Below, piece by piece: positions 20,656-29,142 of a DNA stretch of 41,284 bases (position 1 is the first letter of the stretch; each line of letters starts with the position of its first letter). A program made the translations under genes and the position numbers. The notes beneath the pieces were generated by a model. The model had not been told where the DNA came from. It ran no database searches and saw only the letters and a list, made by a program, of their open reading frames with translations. The DNA is from Clostridium sp. Cult3 (lineage in GTDB: Bacteria; Bacillota; Clostridia; Tissierellales; Tepidimicrobiaceae), in the NCBI RefSeq assembly GCF_021655115.1, contig NZ_PPXY01000011.1, forward strand, positions 1 through 41,284, written 5' to 3'.

Positions 20656-21456
20656 ATGAGAAATAGATTGATAAATTTAATGGAGAAAGACGGATTTTAT
20701 ATTATTCTATTTATCTGTGTATGCATTGTGGCAGTAACGGCGACAATGGTCACTAGAGACAATGTTCAAAAGACAAAGGAAGACAAACTATCAAAGGTAG
20801 AGGATTTTATCATAGTAGATGAAGAGAATTCAGAGCCTTCTCTGGAAATAGCTCGGATGGAAGAATTGATCCCCGAAGAACACCTTAGGGAAGAGTATGT
20901 AGGGGAAGTAGGAGAAGCAGAGGAAGTAGGGGAAGCAGATGATACAGTAGAAGGGGAAAATCCTGAGGATGAGGATATGGAAGAGGATTTAGATTTTGTA
21001 GCAGATGAAGAACCAGAACCGTTAAAGGACAAAGTAGAGATGATATTGCCAGTAGAGGGAAAGTTAGGAGCAACATTTACCACTGATAGCTTAGTCTATT
21101 CAGATACTTTAGAAGAATGGACCAGTCACAAGGGCATAGATCTATTTGCCGATGAAGGTACTCAGGTTAATGCAGCTCTATCTGGTACCATAATGGAGGT
21201 ATATGAAGATGAGCTTTGGGGAATAGTAATCATAATGGATCATGGGGAAGGCCTAATGACTAAGTATGCTAATCTATCTACTAAAGATATGGTAAGAGAA
21301 GGTCAAAGGGTAAACCAGGGTCAACCTATATCAAAAGTTGGTAGAACAGCTGCCATCGAGATGATGATGGAGCCCCATATTCATTTTGAGGTGATCCAAG
21401 ATGGAATTAATATAGATCCTACTAAAATTTTGCCAGCATTTAGCCATTTACACTGA
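20656..21456 (+). CDS. spoIIQ: Stage II sporulation protein Q-like M23/LytM protein
   Basis: The forespore-membrane partner of the SpoIIIAH channel during and after engulfment. It has 266 aa: a transmembrane helix near residues 14-36, a very acidic linker (about residues 60-130), and a C-terminal LytM domain. The zinc-site residues His158 and Asp162 (HKGID) and the HxH motif His241/His243 (PHIHFE) are all present, unlike B. subtilis SpoIIQ, which has lost a ligand, and like the clostridial proteins. The ATG at 20656 follows GGAGGTGGGGG. The name comes from the spoIID-spoIIQ-spoIIID-mbl order and the domain layout. Confidence 0.87.
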   Translation: MRNRLINLMEKDGFYIILFICVCIVAVTATMVTRDNVQKTKEDKLSKVEDFIIVDEENSEPSLEIARMEELIPEEHLREEYVGEVGEAEEVGEADDTVEGENPEDEDMEEDLDFVADEEPEPLKDKVEMILPVEGKLGATFTTDSLVYSDTLEEWTSHKGIDLFADEGTQVNAALSGTIMEVYEDELWGIVIIMDHGEGLMTKYANLSTKDMVREGQRVNQGQPISKVGRTAAIEMMMEPHIHFEVIQDGINIDPTKILPAFSHLH

Positions 21457-21544
21457 TTATATTTGTTCTAATAGAAAGTTAATATGCATAAGTATTTACA
21501 AAGATTAAAAACCCAAAATTAAGTTCAAAGGGGGTTAACTATAA

Positions 21545-21799
21545 GTGAAGGATTATATAGAGGAAAGGGCATTAGAAATTGCAAAGTACATAATAAGCGA
21601 AAAGGCTACTGTCCGCCAAGCAGCAGGTGTTTTTGGTGTTTCAAAGAGCACCGTTCATAAAGATGTTACAGAAAGGCTTCCAAAGATAAACCCTCTTATA
21701 GCATCTATGGTAAAGCAGGTCTTAGAGCAGAACAAAGCGGAAAGACATATTAGAGGCGGCAAAGCAACAAAATTAAAATACAAAGCTGTGAACGATTAA
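21545..21799 (+). CDS. spoIIID: Stage III sporulation transcriptional regulator SpoIIID
   Basis: A small DNA-binding protein (84 aa) that switches sigma-E regulon genes on or off in the mother cell. The helix-turn-helix is visible as VRQAAGVFGVSKSTVHKDVTERL (central residues about 22-44), and the C-terminus is basic (RHIRGGKATKLKYK). The start is GTG with AAAGGGGG upstream. It lies 88 nt after spoIIQ and before mbl, the conserved order. Confidence 0.96.
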   Translation: MKDYIEERALEIAKYIISEKATVRQAAGVFGVSKSTVHKDVTERLPKINPLIASMVKQVLEQNKAERHIRGGKATKLKYKAVND

Positions 21800-21801
21800 A
21801 T

Positions 21802-21845
21802 AGGTTCTTAAGGGTATATCCCTTGAGGACCTTTCGGTCTTTTTG
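21802..21845 (+). terminator. Terminator region with two overlapping hairpins after spoIIID
   Basis: A long stem pairs AGGTTCTTAAGGG (21802-21814) with CCCTTGAGGACCT (21820-21832) using G-U pairs. Its 3' arm overlaps a second, shorter hairpin, GGACC-TTTC-GGTCT (21827-21840), that is followed by TTTT. Only one of the two can form at a time. Confidence 0.6.
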
Positions 21846-21948
21846 GATAATTTTGCATAATGGAGAAGGAATTTTTGGATTTATATAGAATTATTTATAT
21901 GTTGTGATATATTATTATATAGTAGATGATAAAGGGGGAAAATCAAAT

Positions 21949-22980
21949 ATGGCTTTTTTTAGAACCGATTTGGGTATAGATTTAGGAACGGCAAGCATAT
22001 TAGTTTACGCCAAGGGTAAGGGCATTGTATTAAACGAACCCTCTGTAGTTGCCATAGATCAAACTAATGGTAAGTTTTTGGCCGTAGGAGAAGAGGCTAG
22101 AAAGATGTTAGGGCGAACTCCTGGCAATATTGTAGCCTTAAGACCTATGAGAGATGGAGTAATTTCCGATTATCAAATTACTGAGAGGATGCTAAAATAC
22201 TTTTTTACCAAGGCCATTGGCAAATCCCTTTTTAAACCAAGGGCTGTTATATGTGTACCTAGTGGAGTAACGGAAGTAGAAAAAAGAGCAGTATTAGAAG
22301 CTAGTATCCATGCTGGAGCTAGAAAGACCTTCCTCATAGAGGAGCCTATTGCAGCTGCTATTGGTGCAGGAGTAGATATTACTGAGCCTAATGGAAACAT
22401 GATAGTAGATATAGGTGGTGGAACTACAGATGTAGCTGTAATTTCCTTAGGAGGCATAGTCCTATCCCGTTCCATAAAGATTGCTGGAGATGATTGTGAT
22501 GAGGCTGTAGCTAGGTATATAAGGAAGAAGTACAATATGATGATAGGTGAAAGATCGGCAGAGGATTTGAAAGTTAACATAGGAGCAGCATTCCCAAGAG
22601 ATAAGGAAGTGTTTATGGAGGTTAGAGGTAGAAACCTATTGACAGGGCTACCAAAGACCATCACCATATCATCTAGTGAAATGTTAGAAGCCATGGAAGA
22701 ACCCCTATACCAAATAGTAGAAACTATTCACTCAGTACTGGAGAGGACGCCTCCAGAATTGGCAGCAGATATAGGAGATAAGGGAATACTCATGAGTGGC
22801 GGAGGAGCCTTGCTACAGGGTATGGACAAGTTAATTACATCTAAGACGGGAATTGAGGTTAATATATCGGACAACCCTATTGGCTCTGTTGCTATAGGTA
22901 CGGGGAAAGCTTTGGATTGGGTTGATTTAATGGAAAATGACTTAATTAATTCCGATTCTATAGGTACAAATAACTACTAA
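21949..22980 (+). CDS. mbl: MreB-like rod-shape protein Mbl
   Basis: An actin-like filament protein that guides side-wall peptidoglycan synthesis at the membrane. It has 343 aa. The actin-family phosphate loops are visible as GIDLGTAS near residue 9 and VDIGGGTTDVAVIS near 158, with the adenosine-motif MSGGGALLQGMD toward the C-terminus. The ATG at 21949 follows AAAGGGGGA; an in-frame start 45 nt upstream is inside the leader without a ribosome site. The position after spoIIID identifies Mbl rather than MreB. Confidence 0.94.
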   Translation: MAFFRTDLGIDLGTASILVYAKGKGIVLNEPSVVAIDQTNGKFLAVGEEARKMLGRTPGNIVALRPMRDGVISDYQITERMLKYFFTKAIGKSLFKPRAVICVPSGVTEVEKRAVLEASIHAGARKTFLIEEPIAAAIGAGVDITEPNGNMIVDIGGGTTDVAVISLGGIVLSRSIKIAGDDCDEAVARYIRKKYNMMIGERSAEDLKVNIGAAFPRDKEVFMEVRGRNLLTGLPKTITISSSEMLEAMEEPLYQIVETIHSVLERTPPELAADIGDKGILMSGGGALLQGMDKLITSKTGIEVNISDNPIGSVAIGTGKALDWVDLMENDLINSDSIGTNNY

Positions 22981-23045
22981 AGTATACATTTTATATGACG
23001 ATAATATTGGATGAGGAAAAGGATTAGCTTAGGAAGGGGATTTAA

Positions 23046-24107
23046 ATGAACCGAGGGCTATATATTAGTGCCACATCTTTGGCCACTAATCAAAGAAAAT
23101 TAGATGTTCTGGCTAATAACTTAGCCAATGTAAATACTACTGGATACAAGAAGGATGTATCCTTAACGGAAAGTTTTCCGGAAAAGTTACTATCTAGAAT
23201 AAAGGATACAAAACCAAAGGTTAGAAGGACTGGCGAAAACCAGATAGATTATGAACAAATTGGTGAAGTACATAGGGCTAGAACTCCAAATGGATACTTC
23301 GTAGTTAGGACTCCTTATGGGGAAGATAGCTATGTAAAGGAGATTCAATTTATCATTGACGATGAAGGATATCTAAGGACGTATTATAAAGATGATAAAG
23401 GTGAGTACAAGACGGATTACGAAAACTATATTACCGATGGGGCAGGAAATCCTATTCAAGGAGCTGGGAATTTGGAAGGATTGCTTGATGAAATAGTCTA
23501 CCATCCACCTTCCCACGTTATAGGGACCATGAATGCAGGGGTTAAGTTTAAAAAAATAGCCACCGATTATTCACCAGGTAATCTGATTGAAACTGGTGGT
23601 ACCTATGATTTGGCTCTAATAGGAGAAGGTTTTTTCAAAATACAAGGTGAAGAAGGGGATACCTACTATACTAGAGATGGCTCCTTCCTAGTAAATGAGG
23701 AAGGCTATCTTACTACCCTAAGAGGAGAGATGGTTCTAGGGACGGGAGGTCCAATAGCAATCGATGGGGAAGAGGTAGAAATAAACTCTGATGGTGTGGT
23801 AAGAGTAGATGGAAATGTAGTAGGTTCTTTAGATATAGTAGATATAGAAAACAAAGAATTTTTGAGGAAAATAGGAGATAATCTATTTCAGATGGAAGTA
23901 AATGAAAATGGCGAGGAAATACCAGCAGAAGAGGTTCCTTTTGAAGGAGATGTACTTCAAGGGGCGTTGGAAGGTTCCAATGTAAATGCTATAAGTGAAA
24001 TGGTAGAGATGATCACCCTCTTAAGGGAATTTGAGGCTGGACAAAGGGCCATAAGGGTACAAGATGAGATGTTAGAGAAGGCTTCAAATGAAATAGGAAG
24101 AGTATAG
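23046..24107 (+). CDS. flhO: Flagellar basal-body rod protein, FlgF/FlgG family (FlhO type)
   Basis: A distal-rod or hook-basal body structural protein exported by the flagellar type III apparatus. The N-terminal helix has the family signature LANNLANVNTTGYKK and the C-terminal helix EGSNVNAISEMVEMITLLREFEA. At 353 aa it is longer than the usual FlgF/FlgG length of about 260, with the excess in the central region (about residues 50-160). The ATG follows AGGAAGGGG. It is 12 nt upstream of flhP and 65 nt after mbl, the same arrangement as flhO-flhP in B. subtilis. Confidence 0.9.
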   Translation: MNRGLYISATSLATNQRKLDVLANNLANVNTTGYKKDVSLTESFPEKLLSRIKDTKPKVRRTGENQIDYEQIGEVHRARTPNGYFVVRTPYGEDSYVKEIQFIIDDEGYLRTYYKDDKGEYKTDYENYITDGAGNPIQGAGNLEGLLDEIVYHPPSHVIGTMNAGVKFKKIATDYSPGNLIETGGTYDLALIGEGFFKIQGEEGDTYYTRDGSFLVNEEGYLTTLRGEMVLGTGGPIAIDGEEVEINSDGVVRVDGNVVGSLDIVDIENKEFLRKIGDNLFQMEVNENGEEIPAEEVPFEGDVLQGALEGSNVNAISEMVEMITLLREFEAGQRAIRVQDEMLEKASNEIGRV

Positions 24108-24119
24108 GAGGAGAAAGTT

Positions 24120-24914
24120 ATGAGAGCTTTATGGACTGCCGCTACAGGTATGAGAGCACAACAGTTTAATATAGATACTATTTCCAACAATTTATCCAAT
24201 GTAAACACTACATCCTACAAGACATCTAGGGCTGAATTTAAAGATTTGTTCTATGCCAACTTAAAGAGGAATAATATAGTAGATGAAGAGGGTAGACCGG
24301 TAAATTTAGAAGTAGGACATGGAGTTATGCCTACAGCTACTAAAAAGGACTTTAGAAATGGTAGTTTTATCGAGACCAATGGCACCTTTGATTTGGCTAT
24401 TGATGGAGATGGTTTCTTCGTAGTAGAGTTGCCAAATGGAGATATTAGATATACTAGGGATGGAAGTTTTAAGCTAAGCGTAGAGGATGAAGAAGGTATG
24501 TTAGTTACATCTGAAGGCTATATAGTATTATCGGAAGATGATGATGAGATAATCATAGAATCAGGTCTTAGTGATATAGCCATAGACGATTTAGGCTATA
24601 TTACAGGAGTAGATGAATATGGTGATATAGTGGATTTAGGTAGGATTGCATTAGTTAAATTTACCAATCCAGAAGGACTTCAAAGCGAGGGACTAAACCT
24701 ATATAGTGCTACACCAGCTTCGGGAGAAGAGATACCCGTTGAGGCTGATGAAATGGAAGGAAGAGTAGTACAAGGCTATTTAGAAGCTTCCAATGTTCAA
24801 GTAGTAGATGAAATGGTGAAGATGATTACTGCTCAAAGAGCCTATGAAATCAACTCAAAGACCATACAAACAGCTGATGAAATGCTTCAACTAGTAAACA
24901 ACTTGAAAAGATAG
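24120..24914 (+). CDS. flhP: Flagellar basal-body rod protein FlgG family (FlhP type)
   Basis: A rod protein of 264 aa, the usual FlgG length. The N-terminus carries ALWTAATGMRAQQFNIDTISNNLSNVNTT in several conserved blocks, and the C-terminus has LEASNVQVVDEMVKMITAQRAYEINSK, where the ANVNxVxEMxxMIxAQRAYE pattern is diagnostic. The ATG follows AGGAGGAGA. It is a paralogue of the upstream flhO and is followed 13 nt later by a FlgJ-type gene. Confidence 0.93.
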   Translation: MRALWTAATGMRAQQFNIDTISNNLSNVNTTSYKTSRAEFKDLFYANLKRNNIVDEEGRPVNLEVGHGVMPTATKKDFRNGSFIETNGTFDLAIDGDGFFVVELPNGDIRYTRDGSFKLSVEDEEGMLVTSEGYIVLSEDDDEIIIESGLSDIAIDDLGYITGVDEYGDIVDLGRIALVKFTNPEGLQSEGLNLYSATPASGEEIPVEADEMEGRVVQGYLEASNVQVVDEMVKMITAQRAYEINSKTIQTADEMLQLVNNLKR

Positions 24915-24927
24915 AGGAGTGGTCTAG

Positions 24928-25248
24928 GTGGAAATAATAAACAATAGTTTCATAATAGGAGAGATGGAGGATCCAAAACTATTACATAATAAGATCAACA
25001 AGGATCAGGATGATGAAACTCTCATGGAAGCTTGTAAGGAGTTTGAAGCCCTATTTCTATCTATGATGTTCAAGGAGATGAAAAAGACAGTTCCAGAAGG
25101 AGACTTAGTAGAGAAAGGTCTTGGTACTAGGATATTTGAGGATTTGTATGTGGAAGAAATATCTAATGAGGTTGCTAAACAAGATGCTGGATTGGGTATA
25201 GCGGATATGATGTATCAACAGTTTAAAAAAGGGTATGTAAGTTGGTAG
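24928..25248 (+). CDS. flgJ: FlgJ-type rod-binding protein (N-terminal domain only)
   Basis: A 106-aa protein made only of the rod-binding domain: ACKEFEALFLSMMFKEMKKTVPE near residues 35-57 and MYQQF near the C-terminus. In Proteobacteria FlgJ fuses this domain to a muramidase; here the wall-cutting function is in the next gene. The start is GTG with GAGGAGTGG upstream. It lies 13 nt after flhP and 12 nt before the transglycosylase. Confidence 0.87.
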   Translation: MEIINNSFIIGEMEDPKLLHNKINKDQDDETLMEACKEFEALFLSMMFKEMKKTVPEGDLVEKGLGTRIFEDLYVEEISNEVAKQDAGLGIADMMYQQFKKGYVSW

Positions 25249-25260
25249 GAGGTTAGAAAG

Positions 25261-26109
25261 ATGAAAAGAAGGATGGCCTCTGTTCTGATTTTCTGTGCTT
25301 TGATATTTGGGTTTGCCAATACCACAATCTGTGCTGATAAAAACTTATCCAGAAAAGAAGTAGAAGCTCTTATAGAAGATATAGCCACCAAAAGGGGGAT
25401 ACCTAGTGTTATATTAAAATCCATCGGTAAAGTGGAATCCACTTTAATGCAGTATAATAGAGATGGCAGACCAAAGGTTAGTAGAGGTGGACATATTGGC
25501 ATAATGCAGATAAGCGGAAGAGATGGTAGATATGATCTGGCTAAGCTAAAAAATGATCCCGTATATAATATTGAGGCTGGAGCAGATCATCTACTGGCTA
25601 AATGGAAATGGGTAAATGACAAGATGCCACAAATAGGTAATACAGACCCTAATATTTTGGAACATTGGTATTTTGCCCTATGGGCTTATAATGGATTATT
25701 GGATAGGAATAATCCTAATGTAAACTATAACAAGACCTATCAGGATAAGATATTTCAAGTAGCATTGAAGGACTATGGTCAGAAGATAACCCCTATTGGT
25801 AGGGAGCATATACCTAAGAAGGGGTATCCTAAGAAAGGCAAAAATATCCCAACTCCTAAGGCATATCATAAGGGAGACATATTGAAGTATGACCCAGGGG
25901 ATGTGGTAGCTATAGACGGGAAGGATTTTTTAGTGTTATTCGATAAACCTAGAGGTAAAGAAATAGGCAGAGTAAAAAAAGATGCAATTATGACCATAAT
26001 GGAAGAGCCAGTGTTAAACAAAGGATTTTATTTTTACAAGGTTCAAATAGATGGAAAGAAGGATGTCGGGTGGGTATATGGAAATTGGATTTCTAAAATT
26101 GATAATTGA
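25261..26109 (+). CDS. Exported lytic transglycosylase (SLT domain) with C-terminal SH3-like region
   Basis: 282 aa with a cleavable signal peptide (about residues 1-24, ending near ICADKN). An SLT-type domain spans about 30-175: the catalytic Glu is expected in GKVESTLMQ, with the HIGIMQIS and NIEAGADHLLAKW motifs following. A Lys/Pro/Gly-rich linker leads to a C-terminal SH3-like region (about 205-282) ending in VGWVYGNWIS. The ATG follows TAGGAGGTTAG. It likely opens the wall for rod assembly, acting with the adjacent FlgJ-type protein. A general autolysin role is the alternative. Confidence 0.85.
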   Translation: MKRRMASVLIFCALIFGFANTTICADKNLSRKEVEALIEDIATKRGIPSVILKSIGKVESTLMQYNRDGRPKVSRGGHIGIMQISGRDGRYDLAKLKNDPVYNIEAGADHLLAKWKWVNDKMPQIGNTDPNILEHWYFALWAYNGLLDRNNPNVNYNKTYQDKIFQVALKDYGQKITPIGREHIPKKGYPKKGKNIPTPKAYHKGDILKYDPGDVVAIDGKDFLVLFDKPRGKEIGRVKKDAIMTIMEEPVLNKGFYFYKVQIDGKKDVGWVYGNWISKIDN

Positions 26110-26122
26110 TGTTATTAAGAAT

Positions 26123-26169
26123 AATCCTCCCTTTAGTTGTTTATAATATTAACAGCTGAAGGGAGGATT
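26123..26169 (+). terminator. Long-stem terminator of the flagellar rod genes
   Basis: AATCCTCCCTT (26123-26133) pairs with AAGGGAGGATT (26159-26169); the stem continues inward with TAGTTGTT/AACAGCTG pairing. Five T follow. The 3' arm doubles as a ribosome site for the small frame at 26173. Confidence 0.8.
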
Positions 26170-26172
26170 TTT

Positions 26173-26250
26173 ATGAGAAAAAGATATGTCTATAGTGCTT
26201 TTGCCATCATATTAACTATATTAGCCCTAGGTATAATACTATATAACTAA
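26173..26250 (+). CDS. Possible 25-residue single-span membrane peptide
   Basis: The frame reads MRKRYVYS, then a stretch of about 15 hydrophobic residues, ending LYN. A positively charged N-terminus with a single hydrophobic helix is the usual form of bacterial membrane microproteins. GGGAGGA lies 5-6 nt before the ATG, but that sequence is also the 3' arm of the upstream terminator stem, so the site may exist by chance or may be hidden in the hairpin. A further palindrome follows. I do not recognise a family, and the frame is short enough to be fortuitous. Confidence 0.4.
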   Translation: MRKRYVYSAFAIILTILALGIILYN

Positions 26251-26251
26251 A

Positions 26252-26277
26252 AACCTGGATAGTTTTTTATCCAGGTT
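26252..26277 (-). terminator. Terminator between convergent genes
   Basis: AACCTGGATA / TATCCAGGTT with a 6-nt loop. On the minus strand it is followed by TTTTT, so it mainly serves the minus-strand gene; on the plus strand a weaker TTTT follows. Confidence 0.8.
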
Positions 26278-26287
26278 TTCCAATCTC

Positions 26288-29122
26288 TTAATTCCCAAAC
26301 ATTGGGTTTATCTGATAGGTTATATCCTTACCATTTACTATGAATTCTATTGCTTTTATGCTTTTTATTTGATTAGTATCTTTTACAGCCCTATTGTCGT
26401 ATTGAATATATCTAATACCGTCTTTTACTTGGGTTGTAGTACTATTACCGCCATGGATAACCCATATGGTCTTTCCAGTTTCTCCTGTTTCTACTAATAC
26501 ATCATGTAATAGATCAGCCTCTAGTTTGTCCGTAAATCCGCCATTACCAAATATAGGCGTATTTAGTATTAATACTATATGATCCTTTGTGGAATTAGCT
26601 AAATCGCTTTTTAGCCACTTCCATTGTTCTGGGTTTGTAGGTCTTATTCCGCCCTTAGAGCTATTGGCGTCGATAAATAGTACATTTTGGTATTCTCTCT
26701 TCATATAATTGATGCCTGTATTTAATACTAATTTAGATTGTATGCTTTTAATAAACTCTGTATTAGATCCACCCATAAATATACTAACATCGTGGGCATT
26801 GGCTTTGTTTTGAATCTGGCCGCTAGCATTAAATTCAGCTATCTTATCTATATCTGGTTGAGCCTTAGTCACTATGAAGGAAAAACCCTCCTGAGTTTTC
26901 TCACTTTTTATATTTTTTTCGTCAGTGAAACTAGTTGGTTTTGGTAATCCAGTACTATCGTATTTTGCTGGATATACGGCAGTCAATCCATCTATTAGTA
27001 TTTCTCCAGAATGTTTTTTCTCTGGATTTGTTTCTACTACGTATATTCTATCCAGTGTAATTGGATTAGCTATATTAGGAATAGTTGCTTCTACATATTG
27101 CCAATCTGTAAAGTTTATGGACTTTACAAAATCTATGGTATATTCCTTATCGTCCTTATCCCTAATAGTTCCTCTTAACCAACTACCTTGTCCATCACCT
27201 TTAACCCAAAGGCCTAATTTAATTGGAGCTTCGTTAAAGGTCAATCCCTTTTTACCTGCTGGCATAAAGTCTAAATAAGCTGCTCTAGTTGCATCTCCTT
27301 GGGAGAAATCATATCTTAGTACAACGCTGTTATTTCCTTGTTTAGCATCAGGACTTATGTCTACACTACCCTTTACATATTCAGGATAGGAGTTAAATTT
27401 AATACTATTTGTATCTTCAAAGCCTTCTGTCAGTACTCCGGTGCTGCCAATGGATACTAAAATATTGTTGACCCCTTGACCGATGCGTCCAGTTATAGCA
27501 CCAGAACCTAGCTTTTCACCACTATAGAATATTCCATTCTCCACATATCCTATATCCTTGTTTACAGTCCAGTTAACATCTTCTGGATATAGTTTTGCTT
27601 TAAATCCATTCCTATCTATACCAGATAGGGCTCCAATATTCTTTTGACTGTTGGTACTTATATTAAACTTGTCTAAGGCTGGAGTGAAGGATTTTACTTC
27701 GTCTAATACCTTTACATCCATGCTAGCAGTTAGTCCATTATAATTAGCTGTAATAGTAGCTTTTCCTTTAGATTTAGCCTTTAGTAGGTTTCCTTCCATT
27801 TCCCCTTCTATTCCTTCAAAGCTGTATTCAACCCCAGCTTGATTTACTTCTATTGGGTTGTGGTATTGATCATAACCTTTAATAGAAAATCTCCTAGAGG
27901 TATTTAAGAACATATTAGCATCATCGGTAGTAACCTTTATATAGCTAAGTTCTCCCTTAGGTGCGTTGGAAAAAACTCCTACACCGTTAACTACCCGACG
28001 TTGACCGCCATCAGAAGGTCTATTTACAACCTTGGCTACCTGTTCATCTACAGGTTTTACTGCCATAGTAGTGGAACCCCCACCATCTAGATTGATTGCA
28101 TTGTAGGCTCCTAAGTCTCTAAGGATGACTGCAAATATCTCTTGACTTACTCCCTTATAGGAAGTATTTCTACCATCTATAGTGGCTATGATAAGTTCTT
28201 TGCCGTCCTTTGAAATACCTAATCCCGTTCTAGGTTGGTCTCCTTTTATATTAATATTGGAATTGGTAGGCACTCCATTTTTTAGGATAATACTACCGCC
28301 ACCAATGGCAAATTTGATATTTTCTAGATTTGGGGTAGTGCCCATATTTAATTTGACCTCATCCCCTACATTGAAATTATCAAGCAAAGGTTGTTTTCTA
28401 TCTCCACTAACGGTGATTATGTATCCGTTTTCTGGGATATTGATAGGAGGCTGTCCAATTCTTATCTCCTGTACAATATTATCTATGACTACTAATTCAA
28501 CGGTGTCTTTATTAAATTTATTTCCAAAAGACTGGTATCCCCAATTTTTATTTAACAAGGTGACCATATTCATATCCGCTGCCTTGTTGATTAGACTTAT
28601 AGCTACGCTTATTCCTGAATTAACATTAACAATATTCATCCTTCTATCGAAAAATGTAATATCTGCCTTGTTATCATTATCTAAATAAAAAGTAGGCAAG
28701 GCATAGGCTCTTTCAATAGGAGAAGATATGATTTCTCCGTCCTCAATAAAAGTTCCCATAGGATGGGGTATAGGTCTAAAATTAAAGAAGTCCCCATTTA
28801 CACCTGCTACTGCTTTTTGGTCATTGACCATATTGCTTACAGTAGTACTATTAGATAATCCCTTGCTATTCATAAGGCCCTTGACCTCTGCGTATTCATC
28901 CGTTAAATCCACTCTAACTACATTGATATTCCACCAACCCTTAGATGTGAATTTCTTTACGTTTTCATACTTTATTCCTGATCCTAGGTATTGGGAATCT
29001 ACGGTTTCGTGGATTACATAGGGCATACTGACTGACTTAGCAGCAAGGGAGGGTGTAGCCCAAGAAACGATGGTGCATAAAATTAACAGATAAGCAAAAT
29101 ACTTTTTAAAATACTTGTTCAT
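26288..29122 (-). CDS. Large secreted NAGPA-domain protein with Ig-like, carbohydrate-binding-like and degenerate phosphoesterase regions
   Basis: 944 aa with a signal peptide (about residues 5-30, ending SLAAKS). A phosphodiester glycosidase (NAGPA/DUF2233) domain spans about 70-390, with GVNGDFF and the NLDGGGSTTMAV signature near residue 340. This is followed by an Ig-like Big_2 type domain (about 400-480), a beta-rich region resembling a carbohydrate-binding module (about 565-735), and a C-terminal region (about 770-944) that looks like a metallophosphoesterase that has lost its histidine motifs. Related proteins act on surface polysaccharide or wall-linked sugar phosphates. The ATG at 29122 has AGAGGTG 6 nt upstream. 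It follows the ttcA-like gene by 20 nt on the same strand. Confidence 0.8.
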   Translation of the reverse strand: MNKYFKKYFAYLLILCTIVSWATPSLAAKSVSMPYVIHETVDSQYLGSGIKYENVKKFTSKGWWNINVVRVDLTDEYAEVKGLMNSKGLSNSTTVSNMVNDQKAVAGVNGDFFNFRPIPHPMGTFIEDGEIISSPIERAYALPTFYLDNDNKADITFFDRRMNIVNVNSGISVAISLINKAADMNMVTLLNKNWGYQSFGNKFNKDTVELVVIDNIVQEIRIGQPPINIPENGYIITVSGDRKQPLLDNFNVGDEVKLNMGTTPNLENIKFAIGGGSIILKNGVPTNSNINIKGDQPRTGLGISKDGKELIIATIDGRNTSYKGVSQEIFAVILRDLGAYNAINLDGGGSTTMAVKPVDEQVAKVVNRPSDGGQRRVVNGVGVFSNAPKGELSYIKVTTDDANMFLNTSRRFSIKGYDQYHNPIEVNQAGVEYSFEGIEGEMEGNLLKAKSKGKATITANYNGLTASMDVKVLDEVKSFTPALDKFNISTNSQKNIGALSGIDRNGFKAKLYPEDVNWTVNKDIGYVENGIFYSGEKLGSGAITGRIGQGVNNILVSIGSTGVLTEGFEDTNSIKFNSYPEYVKGSVDISPDAKQGNNSVVLRYDFSQGDATRAAYLDFMPAGKKGLTFNEAPIKLGLWVKGDGQGSWLRGTIRDKDDKEYTIDFVKSINFTDWQYVEATIPNIANPITLDRIYVVETNPEKKHSGEILIDGLTAVYPAKYDSTGLPKPTSFTDEKNIKSEKTQEGFSFIVTKAQPDIDKIAEFNASGQIQNKANAHDVSIFMGGSNTEFIKSIQSKLVLNTGINYMKREYQNVLFIDANSSKGGIRPTNPEQWKWLKSDLANSTKDHIVLILNTPIFGNGGFTDKLEADLLHDVLVETGETGKTIWVIHGGNSTTTQVKDGIRYIQYDNRAVKDTNQIKSIKAIEFIVNGKDITYQINPMFGN

Positions 29123-29142
29123 AATCATCACCTCTTCTAAAG

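Noticed and set aside
20766-21083. Long minus-strand open frames opposite spoIIQ
   Set aside because: Ser- and Leu-rich low-complexity translations caused by the acidic codon bias of the real gene; no ribosome sites.
26738-29021. Several plus-strand open frames opposite the large minus-strand gene
   Set aside because: No family motifs, no ribosome sites, and fully covered by a gene with clear domains on the other strand.
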